This document shows, piece by piece, positions 44,055 to 50,840 of a DNA stretch of 64,000 nt. The number at the start of each line of letters is the position of its first letter. Position 1 is the first letter of the stretch. The stretch is from Pararhizobium capsulatum DSM 1112 (lineage in GTDB: Bacteria; Pseudomonadota; Alphaproteobacteria; Rhizobiales; Rhizobiaceae), in assembly GCF_030814475.1 (NCBI RefSeq), contig NZ_JAUSVF010000001.1, positions 1,943,001 through 2,007,000 of the forward strand, read 5' to 3'. The notes beneath the pieces were generated by a model, which saw nothing but the letters and a program-made list of their open reading frames with translations, ran no database searches and had not been told where the DNA came from. Both the position numbers and the translations under genes were made by a program.

Positions 44055-44827
44055 TCCACGATCTCCAATATGTCAGGCGTCTCCCAGGCCAGATGCTGGC
44101 CGCCATCCAGTGCGATCATCTGACCGGTGATCGACGGTGTCTCGAACAGGAACCGGATCGTGCGTCCGAACTCCGAAAGTTCCGGTCCGGTCCGCAGGAT
44201 CAGCGCCTCGACCTGCGCCTCGAAGTCGGACTGGTTCTGCCTCTCGTTCGGCAGCGTCGGTCCCGGCCCGATGCCGTTGACCCTGATGGCCGGCGCCAAC
44301 GCCTGGGCCATCGTCTTTGTTGCCATCAGCAATGCCGCCTTTGACAGCATATAGGAATAAAAGCGCGGATTGGGAGCCCAGACCCGCTGGTCGATGATGT
44401 TGACGATCAGTCCGCCGCAGGATTTCGGCAGCTGACCGGCAAAGTCGCGCGCGAGGATGGAAGGTGCCTTCACATGCAGCGCAAAATGCCGGTCCCAGAT
44501 CTCTTCGTCGAAATGATCGATGCTGTCCTTCTTGAAAATCGAGGCGTTGTTGACGAGCAAGCCGATCGGACCTATTGCCTCCACGGCTTTGCTCATCAGG
44601 CCTTCCGTGGCCGACGTATCCGTCAGGTCAGCCACGATTGCGGCAGCCTTGCCCCCCTGGTCGCGGATAGATGCCGCCAAGGTCTCTGCTTCATCACGGG
44701 CCTGATGGGCATGGATCGCCACCGCAAAACCATGGGCCGCAAGGTCCTCGACAATAGCCTTGCCGATGCGCTTGGCGCTGCCTGTCACAAGGGCGGTTTT
44801 CAGCGGTTTTCTCAAGGCCTGTCCCAT
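44051..44827 (-). CDS. SDR-family oxidoreductase, pteridine reductase-like
   Basis: A 258-residue SDR. The nucleotide motif TGSAKRIG has the Arg typical of FolM/PTR1-type pteridine reductases, followed by [10 protein letters not shown] and [10 protein letters not shown] (YxxxK). The usual catalytic Ser position reads NIIDQR, so the serine is missing, as in pteridine reductases, where an Asp is used. The C-terminal [12 protein letters not shown] closes the fold. ATG 44827 ([16 protein letters not shown]) is chosen by the family start. It is coupled to uvrC by a 4-base overlap. Confidence 0.82.
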   Translation of the reverse strand: MGQALRKPLKTALVTGSAKRIGKAIVEDLAAHGFAVAIHAHQARDEAETLAASIRDQGGKAAAIVADLTDTSATEGLMSKAVEAIGPIGLLVNNASIFKKDSIDHFDEEIWDRHFALHVKAPSILARDFAGQLPKSCGGLIVNIIDQRVWAPNPRFYSYMLSKAALLMATKTMAQALAPAIRVNGIGPGPTLPNERQNQSDFEAQVEALILRTGPELSEFGRTIRFLFETPSITGQMIALDGGQHLAWETPDILEIVE

Positions 44828-45181
44828 TGCCAGATTCGGATGCGGTGAGCCGCAAGATATAGGTGGCCAGGCGCTTTCGCGAAACTGCGAATGCACAATA
44901 GTTTCGAAAAAATTAATGGCTGTAACAAGAACTGAGATAAATTAGCGCATGTTAAGTATAGCGGCATTAATTATTATTTCACGGTTAACAAGTACCCTGT
45001 GGCTCTCAAGCAACATCGAATTTTCGACATGGTTGTGCCACTAAAATTTCACATTTTGGCTCTTGAGATTCCTCATTTGGCAGCCAATTTCACCTCAACC
45101 GGGCGGGGTTAAATGTAATTGCCGGTGTATCGATTTGAGCCGCGATAGGCTCGTGACACTGGTCTGAAAGGAGACTTTTAT
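44828..45181 (+). promoter_or_regulatory. AT-rich region upstream of the RopB-like gene
   Basis: 354 bases with no gene. It is clearly more AT-rich (about 44900-45080) than the coding DNA around it, with TTAATTATTATTTCACGG and a small inverted repeat TTGGC-A-GCCAA near 45076. It should hold the strong promoter of the outer-membrane protein gene and the promoter of the SDR-uvrC pair. I could not fix the boxes. An AAGGAGAC ribosome site precedes the ATG at 45182. Confidence 0.45.
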
Positions 45182-45820
45182 ATGCGTACTCTCATCACCA
45201 CCCTCATGGCATCGGCTGTGACCCTGATCACCTTCACGGCCGTGCAGGCCGCTGACGCGATCGACGAAGTTCCGGCTGCTCCTGCTGCCGAATACACCGA
45301 GCCGGCGATCAAGAACTGGTCGGGCGCCTATGTCGGTGGTACGGCTGATTGGGCACGCGGCGAATTCGACGGCACCGGCGGCCGTGGCGCTGCAGCCTTC
45401 GGCGGTGGCCTCTATGGCGGTTATAACGTCCAGAGCGGTCAGCTGGTTTACGGCGGTGAAGCCGACGTCAACTACCGCGGCAACGACGCCACCAACCCGG
45501 TCCGCACCATGAAGCAGGGCTTCAACGGCTCGCTGCGCGCTCGCGTCGGTGTCGATGTCAACCCGGTTCTGGTTTATGGTACCGCTGGTATCGCTGCTGC
45601 CGACGTCAAGGCCTCCGAGAGCGGTTCTTCCGACAGCAACACGATGATCGGATGGACGGCTGGTGCCGGTGCGGAAGCTTTTGTCACCGACAACATCACG
45701 GCGCGTGTCGAATACCGTTACACCGACTACGGTTCGAAGGACTTCGATCTGCCGAGCGGCAAGGTTTCCTCTGGCTATGACGAGCATAGCGTTCGCGTCG
45801 GTATGGGCGTGAAGTTCTGA
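45182..45820 (+). CDS. RopB/AopB-like outer-membrane beta-barrel protein
   Basis: A 212-residue protein. The signal peptide ends at AVQAAD (about 22). The mature part is an eight-strand OmpA-like barrel: IKNWSGAYVGGTADWARGEF, GGLYGGYNVQSGQLVYGGEA, RARVGVDVNPVLVYGTAGIA, ending in the aromatic SVRVGMGVKF. This is the Omp25/Omp31 and rhizobial RopB/AopB group of abundant surface proteins. The strong ribosome site fits high expression. The IS element begins 16 bases after its stop and separates it from its likely terminator (47253-47278). Confidence 0.9.
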   Translation: MRTLITTLMASAVTLITFTAVQAADAIDEVPAAPAAEYTEPAIKNWSGAYVGGTADWARGEFDGTGGRGAAAFGGGLYGGYNVQSGQLVYGGEADVNYRGNDATNPVRTMKQGFNGSLRARVGVDVNPVLVYGTAGIAAADVKASESGSSDSNTMIGWTAGAGAEAFVTDNITARVEYRYTDYGSKDFDLPSGKVSSGYDEHSVRVGMGVKF

Positions 45821-45836
45821 TTTCAGATAGATGGGG

Positions 45837-45847
45837 TAATTGGGGTC
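45837..45847 (+). repeat. Left inverted repeat of the IS
   Basis: TAATTGGGGTC, perfect complement of 47223-47233. The next bases (TTGG) recur in the right arm after one extra base. The outermost TA may belong to the target core, because the flank matches described for the candidate guide RNA meet there. Confidence 0.8.
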
Positions 45848-45942
45848 TTGGCCCGAGTTCCTGGCGAGGAATGGTGGCTGCTCCAATCGGATGATAAAAC
45901 GAGGTTGCTAGCAAAGCACCTCAATCACCGAAAGGAACAGCC

Positions 45943-46971
45943 ATGCAGTATTATGCCGGACTCGACGTTTCTTTGGAAGAGACAGCAATCTGCGTCGTCG
46001 ATCAGACGGGCAAAATAGTCCGCGAGATGGTTGCGGTGTCAGAGCCGGAGGCGCTGGCAGCCGCCCTCGCCGGCACGGGACTGAGTTTTGAGCGGATAGG
46101 AATGGAAGCGTGCGGCACGACGGCCTGGCTGCACGACGGCATGCAGGAGCGAGGCGTAGCCTCGATCTGCATTGACGCGCGCCGCGCCAATGCAGCGATG
46201 AAGACGATGCCGAACAAGACGGACCGAAACGACGCAAGGTCCATCGCCCAGATCATGCGGACCGGCTGGTTCACGCAGGTGCATGTGAAGAGCAGGCGTT
46301 CGCGCCAGTGGCGGGCAACGCTGACCGCCCGAAGGACGGTCGCGCAGAACCTGCGAGACATCCAGAACGCGATCCGCGCGTTGCTCCGCGAGGAGGGGAT
46401 AAAGCTGGGACGGCCGTCCAGCGCCAGTTTCATCGCCAGGGCGCGGGAAGCAGCAGGAGGGGAAGAGGCGCTTATGGCAGCGGTGGAACCGCTGCTGGCC
46501 GTTCTCACGGCCATGGAGCAGCAACTGAACCGTCTGACGAAAATCGTCATGAACCTCTGCCGAAGTGACGATACTTGCCGACGGCTGATGACCGTCCCGG
46601 GTGTTGGGCCGATCACGGCCGTGAGTTATGTCGCGACGATCGACGATCCGTCGCGGTTCCGGCGGTCGCGCGACGTCGGAGCGCATCTCGGACTAACGCC
46701 GCGACGATATCAGTCTGGCGAGACCGACACGCAGGGGCATATCAGTCGCTGCGGTGACGAAGCGATGCGGGCGCTGCTCTACGAGGCAGCGAACGCGCTG
46801 CTCTGCGTTTCGAGGAAATGGTCCAGCCTCAAGGTCTGGGGAATGGCGGTGGCGAAGCGGCGCGGTTTGAACCGCGCCCGCGTTGCAGTCGCGAGAAAGC
46901 TGGCGACGATCCTCCACCACATGTGGAGTGACGAGACGGACTTCCGGTACGGCAAGGAGATTGCGGCGTAA
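45943..46971 (+). CDS. IS110/IS1111-family transposase (DEDD recombinase)
   Basis: A 342-residue protein starting MQYYAGLDVSLEETAICVVD. The RuvC-like DEDD residues are Asp8, Glu55, Asp94 and Asp97 (the last two in KTDRNDARS). The C-terminal transposase_20 domain has VPGVGPITAVSYVATIDDPS and LTPRRYQSGETDTQGHISRC with the conserved serines (Ser258, Ser268; one is the expected nucleophile). No stop or frameshift interrupts it. In this family the recombinase is guided by a structured RNA from the element's own non-coding end. Confidence 0.94.
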   Translation: MQYYAGLDVSLEETAICVVDQTGKIVREMVAVSEPEALAAALAGTGLSFERIGMEACGTTAWLHDGMQERGVASICIDARRANAAMKTMPNKTDRNDARSIAQIMRTGWFTQVHVKSRRSRQWRATLTARRTVAQNLRDIQNAIRALLREEGIKLGRPSSASFIARAREAAGGEEALMAAVEPLLAVLTAMEQQLNRLTKIVMNLCRSDDTCRRLMTVPGVGPITAVSYVATIDDPSRFRRSRDVGAHLGLTPRRYQSGETDTQGHISRCGDEAMRALLYEAANALLCVSRKWSSLKVWGMAVAKRRGLNRARVAVARKLATILHHMWSDETDFRYGKEIAA

Positions 46972-47222
46972 CCGCCGCTCGAGGTTTGGAGCTTCGCCTG
47001 ACCGGGCGATGACTGAACCGCCCCGAGGGGACGGTGAATGGAGTTACAGCGAAACATGCATTGTCTCGCCTTACGGCGAAGACGTCCGATAGATTGCTGA
47101 ACTTCCTTCCCCATACCCCATCATGCGGCGGGCCTCGCCCCGACCGCGAAGAGAAGCGAGTGACCCGCGGGACGGGACGGTAAAAAGCAGCGAAGGAATG
47201 CCGAATGGAGTCTTGACCCAAC
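46972..47222 (+). ncRNA. Candidate bridge (guide) RNA of the IS110-family element
   Basis: The 251 bases after the transposase stop hold no gene but several hairpins: ACCG-CCCC/GGGG-A-CGGT (47017-47035) and GTCTCGCC/GGCGA-A-GAC (47063-47083). A basal TTCCTTC (47103-47109) / GAAGGAA (47192-47198) pair encloses a loop. Inside the loop, TACCCCATC (47114-47122) is complementary to the left flank (45830-45838), and AGAGAAGC (47150-47157) is identical to the right flank (47233-47240). They lie on either side of a GCGG-C-GGGC/GCCC-CGA-CCGC hairpin (47125-47147). This is the layout of a target-binding loop with left and right guides. Transcription and RNA ends are not shown by sequence. Confidence 0.65.
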
Positions 47223-47233
47223 GACCCCAATTA
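47223..47233 (-). repeat. Right inverted repeat of the IS
   Basis: GACCCCAATTA, the complement of 45837-45847. The base 47233 also starts the AGAGAAGC match between the right flank and the candidate guide RNA, which places the recombination point at or next to this end. Confidence 0.8.
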
Positions 47234-47252
47234 GAGAAGCATGTTATGAAGG

Positions 47253-47278
47253 AAAGGCCGGAGCGATCCGGCCTTTTC
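47253..47278 (+). terminator. Terminator, probably of the RopB-like gene, displaced by the IS
   Basis: AAAGGCCGGA (47253-47262), GCGA loop, TCCGGCCTTTT (47267-47277). It lies about 20 bases beyond the right end of the IS. Without the IS it would follow the stop of the outer-membrane protein gene by about 40 bases, so it is almost certainly that gene's original terminator. Confidence 0.8.
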
Positions 47279-47296
47279 TCGTTTCTATGGCATTAC

Positions 47297-47402
47297 TGCA
47301 TAATTCCTTAGATCGGAATCGGTTTAAGGATAAAATTATGCAGCAGGTATAAGCTTACAGCGAACCTTAGCGCGTCATATATGACGCACGGCGCTGTAAG
47401 CT
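47297..47402. repeat. Two-hairpin intergenic element of a third type
   Basis: Hairpin one pairs TGCATAATT (47297-47305) with AATTATGCA (47334-47342), with CCTTA/TAAGG inside. Hairpin two pairs AGCTTACAGCG (47352-47362) with CGCTGTAAGCT (47392-47402) around a 16-base perfect palindrome GCGTCATATATGACGC (47372-47387). There is only one copy here, but I recall very similar sequences scattered through Rhizobium genomes. Together with the terminator and the DUF1801 remnant, it accounts for the gap after the IS. Confidence 0.7.
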
Positions 47403-47426
47403 GACCAACTGCCTTCAGGGCGGGGC

Positions 47427-47863
47427 TCAGTCAGCCTTCGGTTTTTTCGCCGCGCTGCGCTTGGCCGGTTTCGACGTGTTCAGCGCGATGGCTGCACGGA
47501 CAAGGGCCTTCAGCGCTTCTGCGTCAATGGCTTCTCCCTCACGCACATCGATGGCGCGACGCACGTTGCCCTCGAGGCTGGAATTGAACAGGCCTGACGG
47601 GTCCTCCAGCGCCGCGCCCTTGGCGAAGGTCATTTTGACCACGCTCTTGTAGGTCTCCCCGGTACAGATGATCCCGTCATGCGACCAGACGGGTACGCCA
47701 CGCCATTTCACTTCTTCCACCACATTCGGGTCAGCTCGCGGATGATGCTGCGGATTCTGGCCAGCGTATCGCCGCGCCAACCGCCCAGTTCGGCAATCTT
47801 CTGGTCAATCAACTCCGAAGCGGAGCCTTCCTGCGCTGTCCTGTCCCCCTCCTTCGCCACCAT
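47427..47863 (-). pseudogene. DUF1801 gene 1, apparent one-base frameshift
   Basis: GGAGGA precedes an ATG at 47863 that opens MVAKEGDRTAQEGSASELID, then ELGGWRGDTLARIRSIIREL, and stops early. The rest of the domain (PNVVEEVKWRGVPVWSHDGI to the Lys/Ala-rich tail) continues in the next frame down to 47427. One extra G around 47734-47736 (GAGCTGAC read as GAGGCTGAC) restores IIREADPNVVEEVKW and a 145-residue DUF1801 protein. It is either a real inactivating deletion or a sequencing error. A downstream start giving only the C-terminal part is unlikely to work. Confidence 0.75.
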
Positions 47864-47911
47864 TCCTCCGGCCTCCTCTTGGCTCCGCTGCGTGTTTTGG
47901 TCGTGCTTCGG

Positions 47912-48354
47912 CTACATCCGCTCGCCGGACAATCGGCTTGCCTGTTTCACCCGGGATGTGGTCAACGCTTCGTCCAGAGTGTCGGCTTCACGGATATGGA
48001 CGTAGCCCGTTTCCTGGTTTTTGGAATCGACAGGCGGAACGGGATCGAGCGACGTGCCGCGAAAGAAGGCCACCTTGATATATGTGTTGAAGCAATGAAG
48101 GCTGAGGAACCAGCCGTCGTCCTTGATGCCATAGAGCGGCGAGTTCCACTTCACCGCCTTGTGCACCCCCGGTACTGCGTTGCCAATCAAGGCGTCAAGC
48201 CGCCGTCAACATCGCTCTTCCAGCCCGGCATGGCGGCGATATAGGCCTGCACCGGCCCGTCGCCTTCGCCCTTGGCGATCTGGGGATTGCCACCGGACAG
48301 CAGAACGGGTCCGCCTGTCCCACTTGATGCCTTGCCGGTCGATTTCCGCGCCAT
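47912..48354 (-). pseudogene. DUF1801 gene 2, apparent one-base frameshift
   Basis: GGAGGGAG precedes an ATG at 48354. The reading opens MARKSTGKASSGTGGPVLLS, continues VQAYIAAMPGWKSDV and then stops shortly after DGGLTP. The second half (ALIGNAVPGVHKAVKWNSPL, YGIKDDGWFLSLHCFNTYIK) is in another frame, ending at 47912. One extra C around 48204-48206 (GACGG read as GACCGG) restores GWKSDVDRRLDALIGNAVPG and a 147-residue DUF1801 protein. It stands beside another DUF1801 gene with the same kind of lesion. Confidence 0.75.
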
Positions 48355-48402
48355 TCGGCTCCCTCCACCTCTGAAAAAACGTCTGGCACACTCCGCTTTG
48401 CT

Positions 48403-48993
48403 TCAGGCCTTGAACTTGCCGTAGTCCGGAAACTGCTTTTCGAATTTCTTCGGCCAGTTCTTCAATCTGGGGCGGCCGCGCTGCCATTCGCCGGTAAAAC
48501 GCAGTTCTATATAGCGCAGCATCGCGGCAAGCGCGAAGTGACCGCCATGCAGCTTCGCCGCCGTCTTCGGCAGGTTGTCTTCGAGATAGTCGAGGCCGCG
48601 GACGACCTTTTCCCACTGCTTGTCGATCCAGGGCTGGTGGATCTTTTCCGGCGGATGGATGCGCTTTTCGTAGACGATGGCAAGCAGACTGTCGCAGATA
48701 CCGTCGCACAGCGCTTCGAGGATTTCGACGTCGGTACGCTTTTCGGCGTTGCGGGGATAGAGCTTGCCCTTCGTCTCCCGGTCGATGAAGTGCATGATCG
48801 CCCGGCTGTCATAGATCGCCTTGTCATCGTCGGTGATCAGCGTCGGAATTTTGCCGAGCGGATTGTTGGCGATCAACTCCGGCGGGCTGGCGTTGGTGTC
48901 CGTCAACACGCTTTCGGCGGCAATACCGGCATAATGGGCGGCCATGCGCACCTTGTTCGAATAGGGAGAGGCCGGCGAATAGAGAATTTTCAT
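48403..48993 (-). CDS. Glutathione S-transferase
   Basis: A 196-residue protein. The thioredoxin-like N-terminal domain is MKILYSPASPYSNKVRMAAH (Ser in the family's first-strand active site), with NPLGKIPTLITDDDKAIYDS, the glutathione-binding cis-Pro and acidic-Ser motif. The helical C-terminal domain follows. The substrate is unknown. It lies 48 bases from the second DUF1801 gene and may be transcribed with it. Confidence 0.92.
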   Translation of the reverse strand: MKILYSPASPYSNKVRMAAHYAGIAAESVLTDTNASPPELIANNPLGKIPTLITDDDKAIYDSRAIMHFIDRETKGKLYPRNAEKRTDVEILEALCDGICDSLLAIVYEKRIHPPEKIHQPWIDKQWEKVVRGLDYLEDNLPKTAAKLHGGHFALAAMLRYIELRFTGEWQRGRPRLKNWPKKFEKQFPDYGKFKA

Positions 48994-49028
48994 CGCGATG
49001 ACTTTCTTTTGCGATCGATGGAGGACTT

Positions 49029-49055
49029 GTCCTAAAGGGCGGGGTCCTAAAGGGC
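49029..49055. repeat. Short direct repeat at the 3' end of the RNase T2 gene
   Basis: GTCCTAAAGGGC occurs at 49029-49040 and 49044-49055, a 15-base period. The second copy overlaps the RNase T2 stop codon. It looks like a small local duplication. Confidence 0.5.
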
Positions 49056-49787
49056 AGGCAGTGTCAGCGATCGCGCGCGGCAGCCGCCGCGATCGATCTC
49101 AGGGCATGAACGAAAACCGAGATTGTGGTCCAGGCAGATGCGGATTTCCTCCAGCTGCCCGGACTGGCAGGTCACGGCAACGCCACCAGCAGTCATTCCG
49201 GGATTGGCAGAAACCAAGCTCGCCTCGATCTCCGTCGGGCTGGACCGGCTGGCGGTTGCGCCGCTCTTCAGCGCCGGCGGCAATTTCAACTTGTTCCAGG
49301 CCGCGCGCATGACGGCGAAATAGTCCCTTTGGCTTAAGCCTGAGCAGGTGCCGTGCTTGCGCCATTCGTGGCCGATCAAACCCATGGACGGTATAATATC
49401 GAGAAACTGTCGCCCCAGCGTCTCCGGTACCCGGTCAGAATCGCGGCTGCGGCAGAATTCATAACCGCTGTCGTTCTGCGGCCAGAGCCCGTGCACGATC
49501 AGCCCATGACTGCGCGCCGTGTCACACTGCCTGGTCTTGCCCTGCGGGTCGTTTTCACCGCACCAGCTCGGCGACCACGACAGGGAGAGCACGTAGAAAT
49601 CGAAACCGGTTCCGACTGGCACGGCGGCGGTTGTTTTTTCGGGCTTCTTTGCTGTGCTGGTAGAGGCGATTGGCGTCGGTACCTTGGCCGTCTGGCCATT
49701 CTTGGCACCGTCTTCCCCGCTCTCGCCGCATCCGGTAAGCGCAAGCGCCATCACGGCTGCCGCGAGGGTTTTGGCGGGTGATCTCAT
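49047..49787 (-). CDS. RNase T2-family ribonuclease, lipoprotein
   Basis: A 246-residue protein. The lipoprotein signal ends ALTGC (Cys20), followed by a Thr/Lys/Pro-rich spacer (about 21-58). The RNase T2 domain has both active-site stretches: SHGLIVHGLWPQ with His99, and LIGHEWRKHGTCSG with His140, Glu141 and His145. Several cysteines could form disulfides. It would cut RNA without base specificity outside the inner membrane. ATG 49787 has GGAG upstream. A lipid-anchored form is less usual than the soluble periplasmic RNase I. Confidence 0.88.
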   Translation of the reverse strand: MRSPAKTLAAAVMALALTGCGESGEDGAKNGQTAKVPTPIASTSTAKKPEKTTAAVPVGTGFDFYVLSLSWSPSWCGENDPQGKTRQCDTARSHGLIVHGLWPQNDSGYEFCRSRDSDRVPETLGRQFLDIIPSMGLIGHEWRKHGTCSGLSQRDYFAVMRAAWNKLKLPPALKSGATASRSSPTEIEASLVSANPGMTAGGVAVTCQSGQLEEIRICLDHNLGFRSCPEIDRGGCRARSLTLPAL

Positions 49788-49890
49788 TGAGGGCACTCCG
49801 GAAGTTCGGCACTCGTTCCACTGCCCACCCGCAAGGCCTGATCCTCCAGGCTCCACCAGGGAGAAAAGGAAGCGCGCCGCGCCGCCACCC

Positions 49891-50754
49891 TCACTCCTCC
49901 TCGATCATCTCGCCGCGCAGCCAGAAGCTGCGGGCCGAACCATGCTTGTCCTGTGCCAGTCGCCCCTTCAGGAACGGCAGCAGCACATCGAGCTCGCCCT
50001 TCAGCGTAAACGGCGGATTGACGACGATCAGCCCCGAGCCGGAAAGCCCCGTCGTGTCGCGCTCGCTGCGCACCGAAAGCTCGGCACACAGCATCTTAGG
50101 AATATTCAGCGCCTGCAAACTCTCATGAAAGGCGCGGATCGGCGCGCCTTGTTTCAGCGGATACCAGAGGCAGAACACGCCGCCCGAAAAACGCTTGTAG
50201 GCCTTGGCCAACCCATCCGCCAGTCGATCATATTCGCCGGCTATCTCGAAGGGCGGATCGACTAGCACCAGCCCGCGCTTTTCCTTCGGCGGCACATGCG
50301 CGCCAAGCGCCAGCCAGCCGTCGAGCTCGGTGATCCGGCTCTGGAAATCGCCATCGAACAGCCGGTGCAGGGTCTCATAATCGTCGGGATGCAGCTCCAT
50401 CGCCGAAAGCCGGTCCTGCGGTCGCATCAGCATCCGCGTCAGCTTTGGCGAACCGGGATAAAGCTTGACGCTGCCATCGGGATTGAGGTCGCGCACCGCC
50501 TCGAGATAAGGCGCCAGAATATCCGCGACATCGCGCGGCAGGGGCTTTTCGAGCAGTCGCCCGATGCCATCCACCCATTCGCCGGTCTTCTGCGCCTCTT
50601 CGCTGGACAGGTCATAAAGGCCGATGCCCGCATGCGTATCCAGCACGCGGAACGCCTTGTCCTTCTGCTTCAGATAGGTGACGAGACGCGCAAGCACGGC
50701 GTGCTTCAGCACGTCGGCAAAGTTTCCTGCGTGGTAGATGTGCCGGTAGTTCAT
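49891..50754 (-). CDS. rlmJ: 23S rRNA (adenine2030-N6)-methyltransferase
   Basis: A 287-residue RlmJ: MNYRHIYHAGNFADVLKHAV at the start, FRVLDTHAGIGLYDLSSEEA as SAM-binding region and the catalytic LVLVDPPFE. It methylates A2030 in helix 72 of 23S rRNA. It is divergent from the molybdopterin oxidoreductase gene. Confidence 0.95.
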   Translation of the reverse strand: MNYRHIYHAGNFADVLKHAVLARLVTYLKQKDKAFRVLDTHAGIGLYDLSSEEAQKTGEWVDGIGRLLEKPLPRDVADILAPYLEAVRDLNPDGSVKLYPGSPKLTRMLMRPQDRLSAMELHPDDYETLHRLFDGDFQSRITELDGWLALGAHVPPKEKRGLVLVDPPFEIAGEYDRLADGLAKAYKRFSGGVFCLWYPLKQGAPIRAFHESLQALNIPKMLCAELSVRSERDTTGLSGSGLIVVNPPFTLKGELDVLLPFLKGRLAQDKHGSARSFWLRGEMIEEE

Positions 50755-50840
50755 TTGCTCAGCTGATCGCTCTCATGAATTGTTGGCATGGATGCGGATT
50801 GGCCCTTTGAGAGCCCTTTTTCGTGTCCTATAGAAAAGCG

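Larger units (their letters stand above)
45837..47233 (+). mobile_element. IS110-family insertion sequence (IS1111-group-like)
   Basis: The bounds are set by an 11-base inverted repeat, TAATTGGGGTC (45837-45847) and its complement (47223-47233); the exact ends could shift by a few bases. It contains one DEDD transposase and a 250-base right non-coding part. Long right ends plus (sub)terminal inverted repeats are features of the IS1111 group, and no target duplication is expected. It has landed between a RopB-like gene and that gene's terminator. The gene is intact, so the element may still be active. Confidence 0.88.

Noticed and set aside
47427..47780. Annotating the C-terminal DUF1801 frame as an intact 117-residue gene
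   Set aside because: It lacks the conserved N-terminal part, which lies upstream in another frame behind a good ribosome site; a one-base shift explains both.
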